This document shows positions 15,995-24,900 of a DNA stretch of 33,938 nt, one piece after another. The position numbers and the translations under genes were made by a program. Every line of letters starts with the position of its first letter. The first letter of the stretch is position 1. The notes beneath the pieces are model-generated. The model did no database searches. It was not told where the DNA came from and was given only the letters and a program-made list of their open reading frames with translations. The stretch lies in contig JAJDEA010000182.1 of NCBI GenBank assembly GCA_029260035.1, positions 1-33,938 on the forward strand, written 5' to 3'. Origin of the DNA: Phycisphaerae bacterium. Its GTDB lineage: Bacteria > Planctomycetota > Phycisphaerae > UBA1845.

Positions 15995-17686
15995 GTGTCA
16001 ACATTGAAAGATAAATCACTACCCAAGTTCTTCAACCATGATATGGCCGAGTTGGCGCACCAACTTACCATGTCACCAACGCGACTGCGCGAGGAACAGA
16101 TTTTGGGTATCGAGACACTGCTGGGAATTGTCGAGCCGGAAAAAGCCTACCCGTATGAGTTGGTTTGTTTCCATATTACAAAATATCGCAAGCGAGGCCC
16201 GTCTGCGGAAGCATCCATCCCAGGCAAGGCGCTCGTTAGCGACCTCGTGACATTTGCGGAATTTCTCAGCCGAAAATCACGCATATCGGCTGTTGGCCTC
16301 AGCGAGCCGTTCAAAACACACCAAGAAACGGCTGAGGAGTTGCAGGTAAGCACGAAGACCGTCCGCAGGTGGCGCGATCGAGGCCTTATGGGCATTCGCG
16401 TTGTATGCGAAGACGGCGTCAGCCGATTGGCATTTTTTCAGCGTACGATCGATCGTTTCATTCGACAAAATCAAGACCTGGTCAACAAGGGAGCTTCGTT
16501 CAAGCAACTAACGGACGGGGAACGCCTGGGTATTGTCGATCGCGCTCGGACGATTGTCGCAAAACGTCGCGTGAAGATGCATGCCGCTGCGCGAATGATT
16601 TCGGAAGAGACCGGCCGGGCAGTGGAAACGGTTCGGTATACGCTGCGCCGGTTCGATGAGGCGAATCCTCAAGAAGCTGTTTTTGTCGGCGCGGAAGAGG
16701 TTGTTCATTCAGAGCAAGAGCTTGCCATTTGTCGCTGCCATGAAGCGGGTGAGCTGTCTTCCTCGATTGCCCGCGCATTTGACTGCACGCCGGAGGAAGT
16801 GGAAAGCACGCTCCGCCGTGTTCAATGGCATCAATGGAAGCAGTCAACACCGGCGTGTATTTTCAATCAACTATTCGACGCACCCAACGCAGACGCAATG
16901 ATTCTTGATGTGCCGGAACCTCCAGCTGACGCTGCGACGAAGGTCAGAATTCCCAATGATTTGCCTGCGTATTTGCAGTCTTTGTATCGCACACCCCTTT
17001 TCTCTCGAGAGCAGGAACAGGATCTGTTCCGCCGGTACAATTACCTCAAGTACAAGACCGCAACATTGCTCAACTCTATCGACGTTGACGACCTCACATG
17101 CGAGCAATTCGACAAAGTTGCATCACTTACGGTCAGCACAAACAAAGTCAAACAGCGAATCATCAAAGCCAATCTGAGATTGGTTGTCAGCATCGCGAAG
17201 AAGCATGTCGGCTGGTCAAGCCATTTCTTTGAAGTCATAAGTGACGGGAATATTTCACTTATGCGAGCAGTCGAGAAGTTCGATTATTCCCTAGGTAACA
17301 AATTTTCCACTTACGCCTCCTGGGCTATCATCAAGAACTACGCACGCTCGATTCCCGAAGAGCAATACCGAACAGCTCGCTTTGTTACGGGGCGTGAAGA
17401 ATTGTTGGAATCCAGCGCCACCATGGAATCGGAATGGGTTGCTCAGAGTGACCGCCAGCGCGTCCGTGAATTGATCGATGCCGGTATCGGCCAACTTGAC
17501 GAACGTGAACAGGAGATCGTTCGCGGACATTTCGGATTGAACAGCTCCAACGCTCCTCAAACGCTGGAAAAACTCGGCCAAAAGTTCGGCGTGACCAAGG
17601 AACGCATACGTCAGATCGAACTCCGGGCGATGTCCCGCCTTCGAGAAGTGCTGAGTCCTTCACTTGTCGAAGCACTGGGCGATTAA
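15995..17686 (+). CDS. Sigma-70-type factor with a long N-terminal DNA-binding extension
   Basis: A 563-residue RNA polymerase sigma factor. Region 1.2 (LPAYLQSLYRTPLFSREQEQ, from 323), region 2 (NLRLVVSIAKKHV at 393-405, then FDYSLGNKFSTYASWAIIKN, 429-448) and region 4 (LDEREQEIV at 501 to GVTKERIRQIELRAMSRLR, 532-550) are all clear. Only ~45 residues separate regions 2 and 4, so the region 3 domain is missing. The first ~300 residues are not sigma: they hold an excisionase/MerR-like helix-turn-helix at 111-131 (ETAEELQVSTKTVRRWRDRG) and further helical HTH-like stretches near 195-220 and 245-275. GTG at 15995 is preferred (GGGG seven bases before it); a TTG at 15965 also opens the frame. 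This resembles multi-domain sigma factors seen in planctomycetes, from memory. Confidence 0.85.
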   Translation: MSTLKDKSLPKFFNHDMAELAHQLTMSPTRLREEQILGIETLLGIVEPEKAYPYELVCFHITKYRKRGPSAEASIPGKALVSDLVTFAEFLSRKSRISAVGLSEPFKTHQETAEELQVSTKTVRRWRDRGLMGIRVVCEDGVSRLAFFQRTIDRFIRQNQDLVNKGASFKQLTDGERLGIVDRARTIVAKRRVKMHAAARMISEETGRAVETVRYTLRRFDEANPQEAVFVGAEEVVHSEQELAICRCHEAGELSSSIARAFDCTPEEVESTLRRVQWHQWKQSTPACIFNQLFDAPNADAMILDVPEPPADAATKVRIPNDLPAYLQSLYRTPLFSREQEQDLFRRYNYLKYKTATLLNSIDVDDLTCEQFDKVASLTVSTNKVKQRIIKANLRLVVSIAKKHVGWSSHFFEVISDGNISLMRAVEKFDYSLGNKFSTYASWAIIKNYARSIPEEQYRTARFVTGREELLESSATMESEWVAQSDRQRVRELIDAGIGQLDEREQEIVRGHFGLNSSNAPQTLEKLGQKFGVTKERIRQIELRAMSRLREVLSPSLVEALGD

Positions 17687-17754
17687 AGCCGTCCTATCTA
17701 CCGGGCCGAACACAACCTCCACAAAAACACCACCAGAGCCGAGGAAATTTATCA

Positions 17755-17852
17755 CCAACTATAGCAGCGAACGGTCAAGTATAGCGGCGAAACCCTCTAT
17801 TTCGCGAGTAGGAAGTGCATCCGAACGACACAGTAGAATAGAGCTTGCTCTA
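17755..17852 (+). repeat. 100-bp dispersed repeat, copy C
   Basis: Opposite orientation to the plus-strand reading of copies A and B: it ends with TAGAATAGAGCTTGCTCTA on the plus strand. About 57 of 70 bases match copy A. It lies in the 331-base gap between the sigma factor gene and the nonulosonic acid genes; the remainder of that gap shows no gene. Confidence 0.75.
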
Positions 17853-18017
17853 GGCTTGTTAAGGCGTGAGACAGATTGGTCGCGCACAGTTTCCAAGCAA
17901 ATTACCTACTGACTCAGCCATATTTTCGATAAAGCGACGAAGTTTCAGCCGCTTCGGGAGTATCCGACATCGACATATCAAGCAGTGCTATTTGTCAGAC
18001 CGATATCTCTATAGATT

Positions 18018-19808
18018 ATGAACGTTTTAGGCATCATTCTTGCGCGCGCGGGAAGCCGAGGCTTGCCGAATAAGTGCATGCGCGATCTGCTCGGCCAGCC
18101 GATGATTCGGTACACGATTGACCATGCGCTGCAATGCAACGCGCTTAGCGACGTCATCCTGTCGACCGACTCTGAGCCAGCGAAAGCTGTCGCTCTCTCC
18201 GCGGGAATCGAGGTTGTAGACAGGCCCCAGGAACTGGCAAGCGATTTGGCAACCGTGGACGCGGCGGCGAGACATGCCGTGGAGAGCTGGGAGTTAAGCC
18301 ACGGTGCTTCCGTGGACGCCGTCGTACTGTTGTATGGCAATATCCCTGTTCGCCAGCCCGGACTCTTGGGCCGAGCCATTCGTCATCTTCAAAGATCAAA
18401 CGCGGATTCCGTACGAAGCGTAGCAAAGGTAAGCAAACAACATCCGGATTGGCTGCACCGCCTGGAAGCCGACGTGATGGCACAATACAGGCCAAACAGT
18501 ATCTATCGTCGTCAGGACCTCACGCCTTTGTATTATCACGATGGCGCTGCTGTTGTCGTGCGTCGTGACGCACTATTTGGTGCGCTCGAAACGCCTGACG
18601 ATCACCAGGCATTTCTTGGCAAAGATCGACGCGCGATTATTCAAGGGCCGGAAGATTCCGTTGACGTCGACGAGGCGCTTGATCTTGTCATAGCTGAGGG
18701 GATTCTACGATCACGCCAAGAAGCCGTCGTAAACACCACAAGTCCACATGAGAACTTGGTACCCCGTGTGAAGATCGACACTCGCACGATTTCATGCGGA
18801 CAACCCATCTATGTCATCGCAGAGGCAGGCGTAAACCACAATGGCAAATTGAGTCGCGCGATAGAAATGGTGGATGCCGCTGCTGGAGCTGGTGCAGACG
18901 CAATTAAATTTCAAGTGTTTTCTGCTGAAAGGCTCGCTTCCAAGGACGCGCCAACCGCCCGGTATCAGCGATGTTCCGACGATGCTACTTCGCAGCGGTC
19001 GCTACTGGAAGGACTCGAGCTTTCATTTGAGGATTTCCGGGAGATTCGCGACCATTGCAAGACAAGGGCTATTACATTCCTTGCGACGCCTTTTGGTTTG
19101 GAAGATGTTGCCGTCCTGGAGGCACTCAAAGTCGATGTCATTAAGACGGCGTCTACAGACTTACCTAACAAGCGTCTTCTCGAAGCGGTTTCGCGTGTCG
19201 GCTCTCCTTTGATTGTATCGACCGGCGCTTCGACTGTGGCAGAAATCCATCAATCGGTTGATTGGCTCCTACGACGGGTCGGCCCGGAACGACTTATACT
19301 TTTGCATTGTGTCAGCTCGTACCCTGCACCGCTGGAATCGATCAATTTGGGTGCCATTCGAACCATGGCCGAGGCGTTTTCCGTGCCCGTCGGCTTCAGC
19401 GATCACACACAGTCCGTTCAAACAGGGGGCTGGGCGGTTGCAGCGGGGGCGTGCGTTTTGGAAAAACACTTTACACTCGATAAGACGCTGGACGGGCCGG
19501 ACCATGCCATGTCTCTGACTCCTGACGATTTGAAGGAATACGTTTCCGGTGCGCGAAACGCATTTCGTGCGCTCGGCAATGGAGTATTGGGTTTAACCGA
19601 ACTCGAGGCCGAGGTGCGCTCTGTCGCTCGCAAGAGCGTTGTAGCTGCGAGAGACATTCCAGCAGGCATCGCGATTGGTGCTGGCGATCTGACGCTCAAG
19701 AGACCGGGAACCGGTATCACCGCTGATCATTTTGATGAATTGCTCGGCCGTCGGACGACTGTTCCGATTCACCGCGATACGCTATTTGACTGGGATATGA
19801 TCGAATGA
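18018..19808 (+). CDS. Fused CMP-nonulosonate cytidylyltransferase / nonulosonate synthase
   Basis: A 596-residue two-enzyme fusion. Residues ~1-235 are an acylneuraminate cytidylyltransferase (NeuA/LegF type, makes CMP-sugar): ILARAGSRGLPNK, VILSTDS, LLYGNIPVR and the conserved SVDVDEALDLVIAE end. Residues ~250-510 are a sialic/legionaminic acid synthase (NeuB/LegI type, condenses phosphoenolpyruvate with an N-acyl hexosamine): VIAEAGVNHNG, IKFQVF, FLATPF, ISTGA-like VSTGAS, LLHCVSSYPAP, GFSDHT and VLEKHFTLD. Residues ~533-596 are the SAF (antifreeze-like) domain with RDIPAGIAI and RPGTGI. There is no good ribosome site before the ATG. The stop overlaps the next gene by ATGA. Which acid is made cannot be decided from sequence. 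Confidence 0.9.
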   Translation: MNVLGIILARAGSRGLPNKCMRDLLGQPMIRYTIDHALQCNALSDVILSTDSEPAKAVALSAGIEVVDRPQELASDLATVDAAARHAVESWELSHGASVDAVVLLYGNIPVRQPGLLGRAIRHLQRSNADSVRSVAKVSKQHPDWLHRLEADVMAQYRPNSIYRRQDLTPLYYHDGAAVVVRRDALFGALETPDDHQAFLGKDRRAIIQGPEDSVDVDEALDLVIAEGILRSRQEAVVNTTSPHENLVPRVKIDTRTISCGQPIYVIAEAGVNHNGKLSRAIEMVDAAAGAGADAIKFQVFSAERLASKDAPTARYQRCSDDATSQRSLLEGLELSFEDFREIRDHCKTRAITFLATPFGLEDVAVLEALKVDVIKTASTDLPNKRLLEAVSRVGSPLIVSTGASTVAEIHQSVDWLLRRVGPERLILLHCVSSYPAPLESINLGAIRTMAEAFSVPVGFSDHTQSVQTGGWAVAAGACVLEKHFTLDKTLDGPDHAMSLTPDDLKEYVSGARNAFRALGNGVLGLTELEAEVRSVARKSVVAARDIPAGIAIGAGDLTLKRPGTGITADHFDELLGRRTTVPIHRDTLFDWDMIE

Positions 19809-20959
19809 GCAGTTCTACTGCACGATCGAGGCGTCGTCGTGTCGCAGTCGTAACCGGTACGCGCGCGGAATATGGCGTGCTTCAGTCGACGATGCAAGCC
19901 ATTCAAGATCATTCCCGGCTCAAGCTGCAATTGGTCGTAACGGGTATGCATTTGATTAGAAGATTTGGCCATACGGTTGATGACATCGTTCGAGATGGTT
20001 GGTCGCCAGCCGTGCGAGTTGCCATGCAAAAAGGAAATGACACGACACAAGACCAAGCGGAGGGTCTCGGGCGTGGCGTTCGCGGGATCGCGAAATACCT
20101 CGATGAGGCGAATACGGATATTGTCGTCGTGTTGGGCGATCGAATTGAAGCGATGGCGGGTGCGCTGGCTGCGGTTACGACAGGCCGAATCCTTGCCCAT
20201 ATCCACGGAGGCGATGTTGCAGCGGGCGACTTTGATGACAGCTTGCGGCATGCGATTACAAAGCTCGCACATGTTCATTTAACAGCAACGCAATCTTCAC
20301 ACAAGCGAGTTGTTCGCATGGGCGAAGAGTCTCGCAGGGTGTATTGTGTTGGTGCTCCGGGCTTGGATCAGTTACGGGAGATGGTTCGAAATTCCATGCC
20401 AGAAGAAACCTTGCCTCGCACTGCACTCATCGTTCAACACCCAATCGGCCGATCGAAACGCGAGGAACGCAAGACGGCATTGATGGTTCTCGAAAGTGCA
20501 GCATCTGCTGGCTTGCAACGGGTTATCATTTACCCCAACACGGATCGAGGTCACTTAGGTGTCATCGATGCGATCGATACACATCGCAAACGCTCTAGCA
20601 ATGGAGACGTCCAGGTATTTCGCTCGCTGGATCGCGATTCGTACCTAAAAGCACTGATAGACGCAAAGGTACTGGTTGGAAATTCTTCGAGCGGAATCAT
20701 TGAGGCTGGCATGGCAGGCACGCCTTCAGTAAACGTTGGTTCGCGACAGGCAGGCCGAGAGGTCTCCGGTCCGTCCGTCATCCATACTCAAGAGACACCC
20801 TCTTCCATATCACGCGCGATAACCCGCGCCCTCCGCAAGAGACCGATAAGAGGAAAGTCCGGCGCCTATGGTACGAAGCCGGTCGGTCCGAAAATCGCAG
20901 CCATTCTCGCCAAGATTCCACTGCACGATTCATTTCGTCGAAAAACCTGTTCTTATTAG
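19805..20959 (+). CDS. UDP-GlcNAc 2-epimerase (hydrolysing), NeuC/LegG-like
   Basis: A 384-residue epimerase of the hydrolysing kind, which makes the N-acyl hexosamine that the preceding synthase uses. Seen: VVTGTRAEYGVL near 15-26, VVLGDRIEAMAGALAA, HIHGGDVAAGDFDDSLRHAITKLAHVH, VGAPGLDQL, and VGNSSSGIIEAGMAGTP with GSRQAGR near the end. The GDRxE and HxHGGD motifs are the expected nucleotide-sugar site. It overlaps the fusion gene by four bases, so the two are translationally coupled and form a compact cytidylation-synthesis-epimerisation cassette. Acetyltransferase and aminotransferase genes of the full legionaminic pathway are absent, so a Neu5Ac-type route from UDP-GlcNAc is the simpler reading. 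Confidence 0.88.
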   Translation: MSSSTARSRRRRVAVVTGTRAEYGVLQSTMQAIQDHSRLKLQLVVTGMHLIRRFGHTVDDIVRDGWSPAVRVAMQKGNDTTQDQAEGLGRGVRGIAKYLDEANTDIVVVLGDRIEAMAGALAAVTTGRILAHIHGGDVAAGDFDDSLRHAITKLAHVHLTATQSSHKRVVRMGEESRRVYCVGAPGLDQLREMVRNSMPEETLPRTALIVQHPIGRSKREERKTALMVLESAASAGLQRVIIYPNTDRGHLGVIDAIDTHRKRSSNGDVQVFRSLDRDSYLKALIDAKVLVGNSSSGIIEAGMAGTPSVNVGSRQAGREVSGPSVIHTQETPSSISRAITRALRKRPIRGKSGAYGTKPVGPKIAAILAKIPLHDSFRRKTCSY

Positions 20960-21070
20960 CTGTAGAAAATCCCGTTCTAATCAGAGAATCGTTGCTTGAC
21001 GATAGACTACGGGTTACGAACCGCTTAGGAGCATTGGGAGCCGACCTGCAAAAGGGGCCGAGGGAATATT

Positions 21071-21958
21071 ATGTCAGTCGAGACAGCCGACAATACGAAA
21101 GCCATTGTCGACAAGGCGTTGGCATCTATAGGTGACATCGCAACGCTGCCTGAAGTTACTCTGAAGATCATCCAGATTGTGGAAGATCCGAAGAGCACGG
21201 CGCGCGACCTTCACGAGATCATCAAGAATGATCCTGCCCTATCGGTCAAGGTGTTGAAGGTCGTCAACTCCGCTTTCTATGGATTGCCTGGGCAAGTCGC
21301 CAGCGTCGATCGAGCGATCATCCTGCTGGGCTTGTCCGCCGTCAAGAATATCGCAATCGCAGCTTCAATCGCTCGGTTGTTTAAGGGCAAGCGTATTTCG
21401 GAAGAATTCAGCGCTTCTGACCTATGGCGCCATAGTGTTGGCGTAGCCGTGGCGGCGCATGCCATTGCGAAGGAATCTCCGCACGACGTTCTGCTCGATG
21501 AGGTCTTCGTCGCAGGGATGATTCACGACATTGGCATGATGGTCGAACGGCAAGCGCATCCTGATCAGTTCGCAGATGTCATCGCTCGATGTATGGGCGG
21601 CGGTGTTGATTTTCTCGAAGCGGAGCGGAAGATCATTGGAGCAGACCACCAGGCGTTTGGTGTCGGCTTGACGACAAAATGGAAATTCCCAAGGCATCTT
21701 CGGGCTGCCGTTGGATTTCACCACAATCCTGAATCACTCAGCGCCGAATTGCAGAACATCACCGTCCTAATTCAGATGGCTGATGTTATTTGTTGTGAAG
21801 AGAAGCTCGGCTTTTATCTCTCTGCAGCGGGCCAAACGATTTCGCAGGACTCACTCGATCGGCTGGGTCTGACGCAACAACAACTCGATGCGATTCGCGC
21901 TGAACTCCCTGAGAAACTGGACGAAGCAGAAGCCATGCTTTCCGGCGGCGCGGATTGA
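21071..21958 (+). CDS. HDOD-domain signalling protein
   Basis: A 295-residue protein that is almost wholly an HDOD domain, a non-catalytic relative of HD phosphohydrolases used in signalling and regulation. Typical marks are LPEVTLKIIQIVEDPKSTA, IIKNDPALSVKVLKVVNSAFYG and RAIILLGLSAVKNIAIA, then an HD-like VAGMIHDIGMMV. GAGGG lies six bases before the ATG. It is the last plus-strand gene before the convergent Cys-repeat gene, 32 bases from its end. Confidence 0.9.
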   Translation: MSVETADNTKAIVDKALASIGDIATLPEVTLKIIQIVEDPKSTARDLHEIIKNDPALSVKVLKVVNSAFYGLPGQVASVDRAIILLGLSAVKNIAIAASIARLFKGKRISEEFSASDLWRHSVGVAVAAHAIAKESPHDVLLDEVFVAGMIHDIGMMVERQAHPDQFADVIARCMGGGVDFLEAERKIIGADHQAFGVGLTTKWKFPRHLRAAVGFHHNPESLSAELQNITVLIQMADVICCEEKLGFYLSAAGQTISQDSLDRLGLTQQQLDAIRAELPEKLDEAEAMLSGGAD

Positions 21959-21990
21959 TCTCCCCACCACGATGCTGACCCGTCTCCGGC

Positions 21991-24900
21991 TTAGTCGCAC
22001 GGCGAGACAATCGGAAGCGACGCGCCATTCCACGATACGAACGACCCAGCTCCATTCAAGAGGTTAATCAACGCCGTAATATCCTGCGGGTTGGACGGCG
22101 GGCCGCTTCGATTGATGTCCGTTGCGAAATCAGGTTGCACAACGACACCGTTCAACGAGTTGATCAGAGCCGTAATATCCTGAGCATTGGTGCCTCGACT
22201 GGCGTTGACGTCGCCCGGCAAGAATCCAAGACAAGCGTGTGATGCACTCGCAATGTGAATGAACTCTGTCCAGGCAGAAGGTTCAATCGGCGCGTCCAGT
22301 GTCAACGTCACGGATAGCGGATCACCTACAACAGGCGTGACAGTCAAAATGTTCGGCGGTGTTCCGTCTCCACCCGCTTCCGACAACATGAAATCGCCTG
22401 CGGTCAACGCTGATGCGTCTCCATCAAAGGTCAGCACAATTGACGTCCAACCGCAAACACCTGGGTTGCCGATACACATGGCTATATCGCCGATGTCATG
22501 GGGTTGACGCGCGTCAATCGCATTGTCAGCCGGCATGGACGATACAATTGATATCTGCATGCATGGATTCGGATTGCAACTACCCGCTCCCATAAATGTC
22601 CCGCCAGCACCAACGCAGGAAGCTTCCGATTCTACGGAACACGTTCCGGTATTGCAGCAGACCCCCGAACCGCACGGATCGGGTGAGCACGTCGTTCCGT
22701 CGCCATCGTATGCGTTGAAAATGCTGACTTCACAAGCTTCCTGGGTGAGAACCTGGCAGCTGGCATCAGGGCTGCAACAAGCTCCTGAAGCTGGACACGG
22801 GGTGTCTGCTATGCAGTTTAATGATACGCAGAACAGGCCATTCATCGTGTCGCAGTTGGACTCCGTTGTATCGAGACATGTGCCGTCATCCAGACAGCAG
22901 GAACCGCCAGGCTCGCATGTGACAGCTGTGCAGTTGGAGCCAAGTGTGAATACGTCGCCGGTGCCAACGCATTGCGAAATGACGGTATCCCTGCACGTTC
23001 CGTCGAATGAACAACAAGCGCCGCTTGCACAGTCGACGGCTGTACACAATATGCCATCGCCTTCGTATACATTGGCTGCGTTCAATTCGCACGCAGCCTG
23101 GGTAATCTCGCTACATCCACTATTGGGGTCGCAGCAGGCACCGGCGCTGGGGCACATCGGGTTGGCAACGCATGTCGCCAACGCAGTAAAGATTCCACCA
23201 GCCGCGGTGCACGGTGTTTCTCGTTTGTCATTACAAGTGCCATCAATTTCGCAGCACGAACCGCTGACTTCGCATTGAGCTGCGGCGCAATCCGAACCTG
23301 GCGCAAAGACATCACCTTGTCCAACGCAAGCATCGACGATTGTACTATCGACGCAGCTTCCATCGGTCGAGCAACACGAGCCGTGAGCACACGTTAAAGT
23401 CGTAGCGGCGCATAGCGCGCCGGACGAGTCGTAGATTCCGCCCGCTCGCTCACAGGAGAGTCTCGTTCGATCTTCACACAGCCCTGTCGGCATGCAGCAC
23501 GCAGCTGAGATACAAAGGTCGGACGGCGCACAAGAAGTGTCATCGCCCGCATAGACTCCCTGGACGACCGGCCCCGTACAGACGGACGTATCTTCGATTG
23601 TGCATACTTCCATGCTTGACATGCTGTCAATGTTGCAGCATGCGCCGCGCGCCTCGCAAGTTCGTTGTGAACAGAGGTTACCCAATACGAAAGCGCCTGG
23701 AAGGGTATCGCACTCCGACGCAACGGTGTTGTCGATACACTGCCCAGTTGCCGTACAGCAGGAACCGGGGACGCATTCACCAACTACGCAACTGCTGCCT
23801 GGCCCCTGGTAGAAGCCGTTTTGAAGCCTGCAGTCCAACAATGTTAGTGCAGGCTGGCAGCTTTCGGTTTGTCCCATCGGGAACGGAGGCGACAAGCAGC
23901 ATGCACCTGCATCGCAGAGATCAGGCTCACAGACCGTGCTGTCACCTGCATAGGTGCCTCCCGCATTCTGACATGTGACCATGGTCATCGTGTCGTCGCA
24001 GGTGCCCATACTGTCCAGGCAGCAAGCACCGTGGGCAATGCAAGGAACATTGCTGCATACATCACCAACGGTAAAGACATCGTTGGTCTGAGCACATTCC
24101 GCGGCGATCGCACTGTCAACGCAACTGCCATCAAACGAGCAACATGCACCCGACTGACATAATCCCGGCGAGCACGTTGTCGTATCGCCAAGGTAGACGC
24201 CACCGTTAAAACCGCAATTGCCTTGCGTCGATATTGTACAGGCGTCGTTATCGCAGCAGGCGCCAAACGGCTCGCAGAACGCGACGGCACATGTGATTCC
24301 TCCGCTAAACACGCCATTGAGCGAATCACACTTGGCTCGAACGACACCCTCAACACAACTACCGTCGCTCAAACAGCAGGCGCCCTGCTGACACAATGAA
24401 GCGCCGCAGGTTCCAGCACCATCAAAAACGTTTTCGGGGTCCGCTTCGCACGCTGTTTGTGTGATAAGTTGACAGGTGCCATTCGTGAAACAGCAAGCGC
24501 CAGCTGACGCGCAAGGCGCATCGGCGATGCAATCCAGCCCCGGCGAGAATATTCCAACAACTGGGCCACAGAGAGACTGTCTCGTGTCAACGCACACGCC
24601 TGCATTCGTGCAGCATGTTCCCAGTACGCAAGGCGAGTCGGCACATTTGGAGCCAACACCTTCAAAATCTCCGCCGGCATCGGAGCACGCAGCCGACGTT
24701 AATGTCGAGCACACGCCACCAACACAACACGCGCCGCCCGAAGGACACAACCCATCGGAGCAGGTTTGTCCGGCGCTGAAGGAGACATTGGCTGGCGGGT
24801 TGTTCGGATCCGGTATGCAATCGAATTCGACCGTTTCCTGACAGCTACCGTCATCCCGACAGCAGGTGCCGATCGTGCAAAGTCCCGGGTCCTCCGTCAG

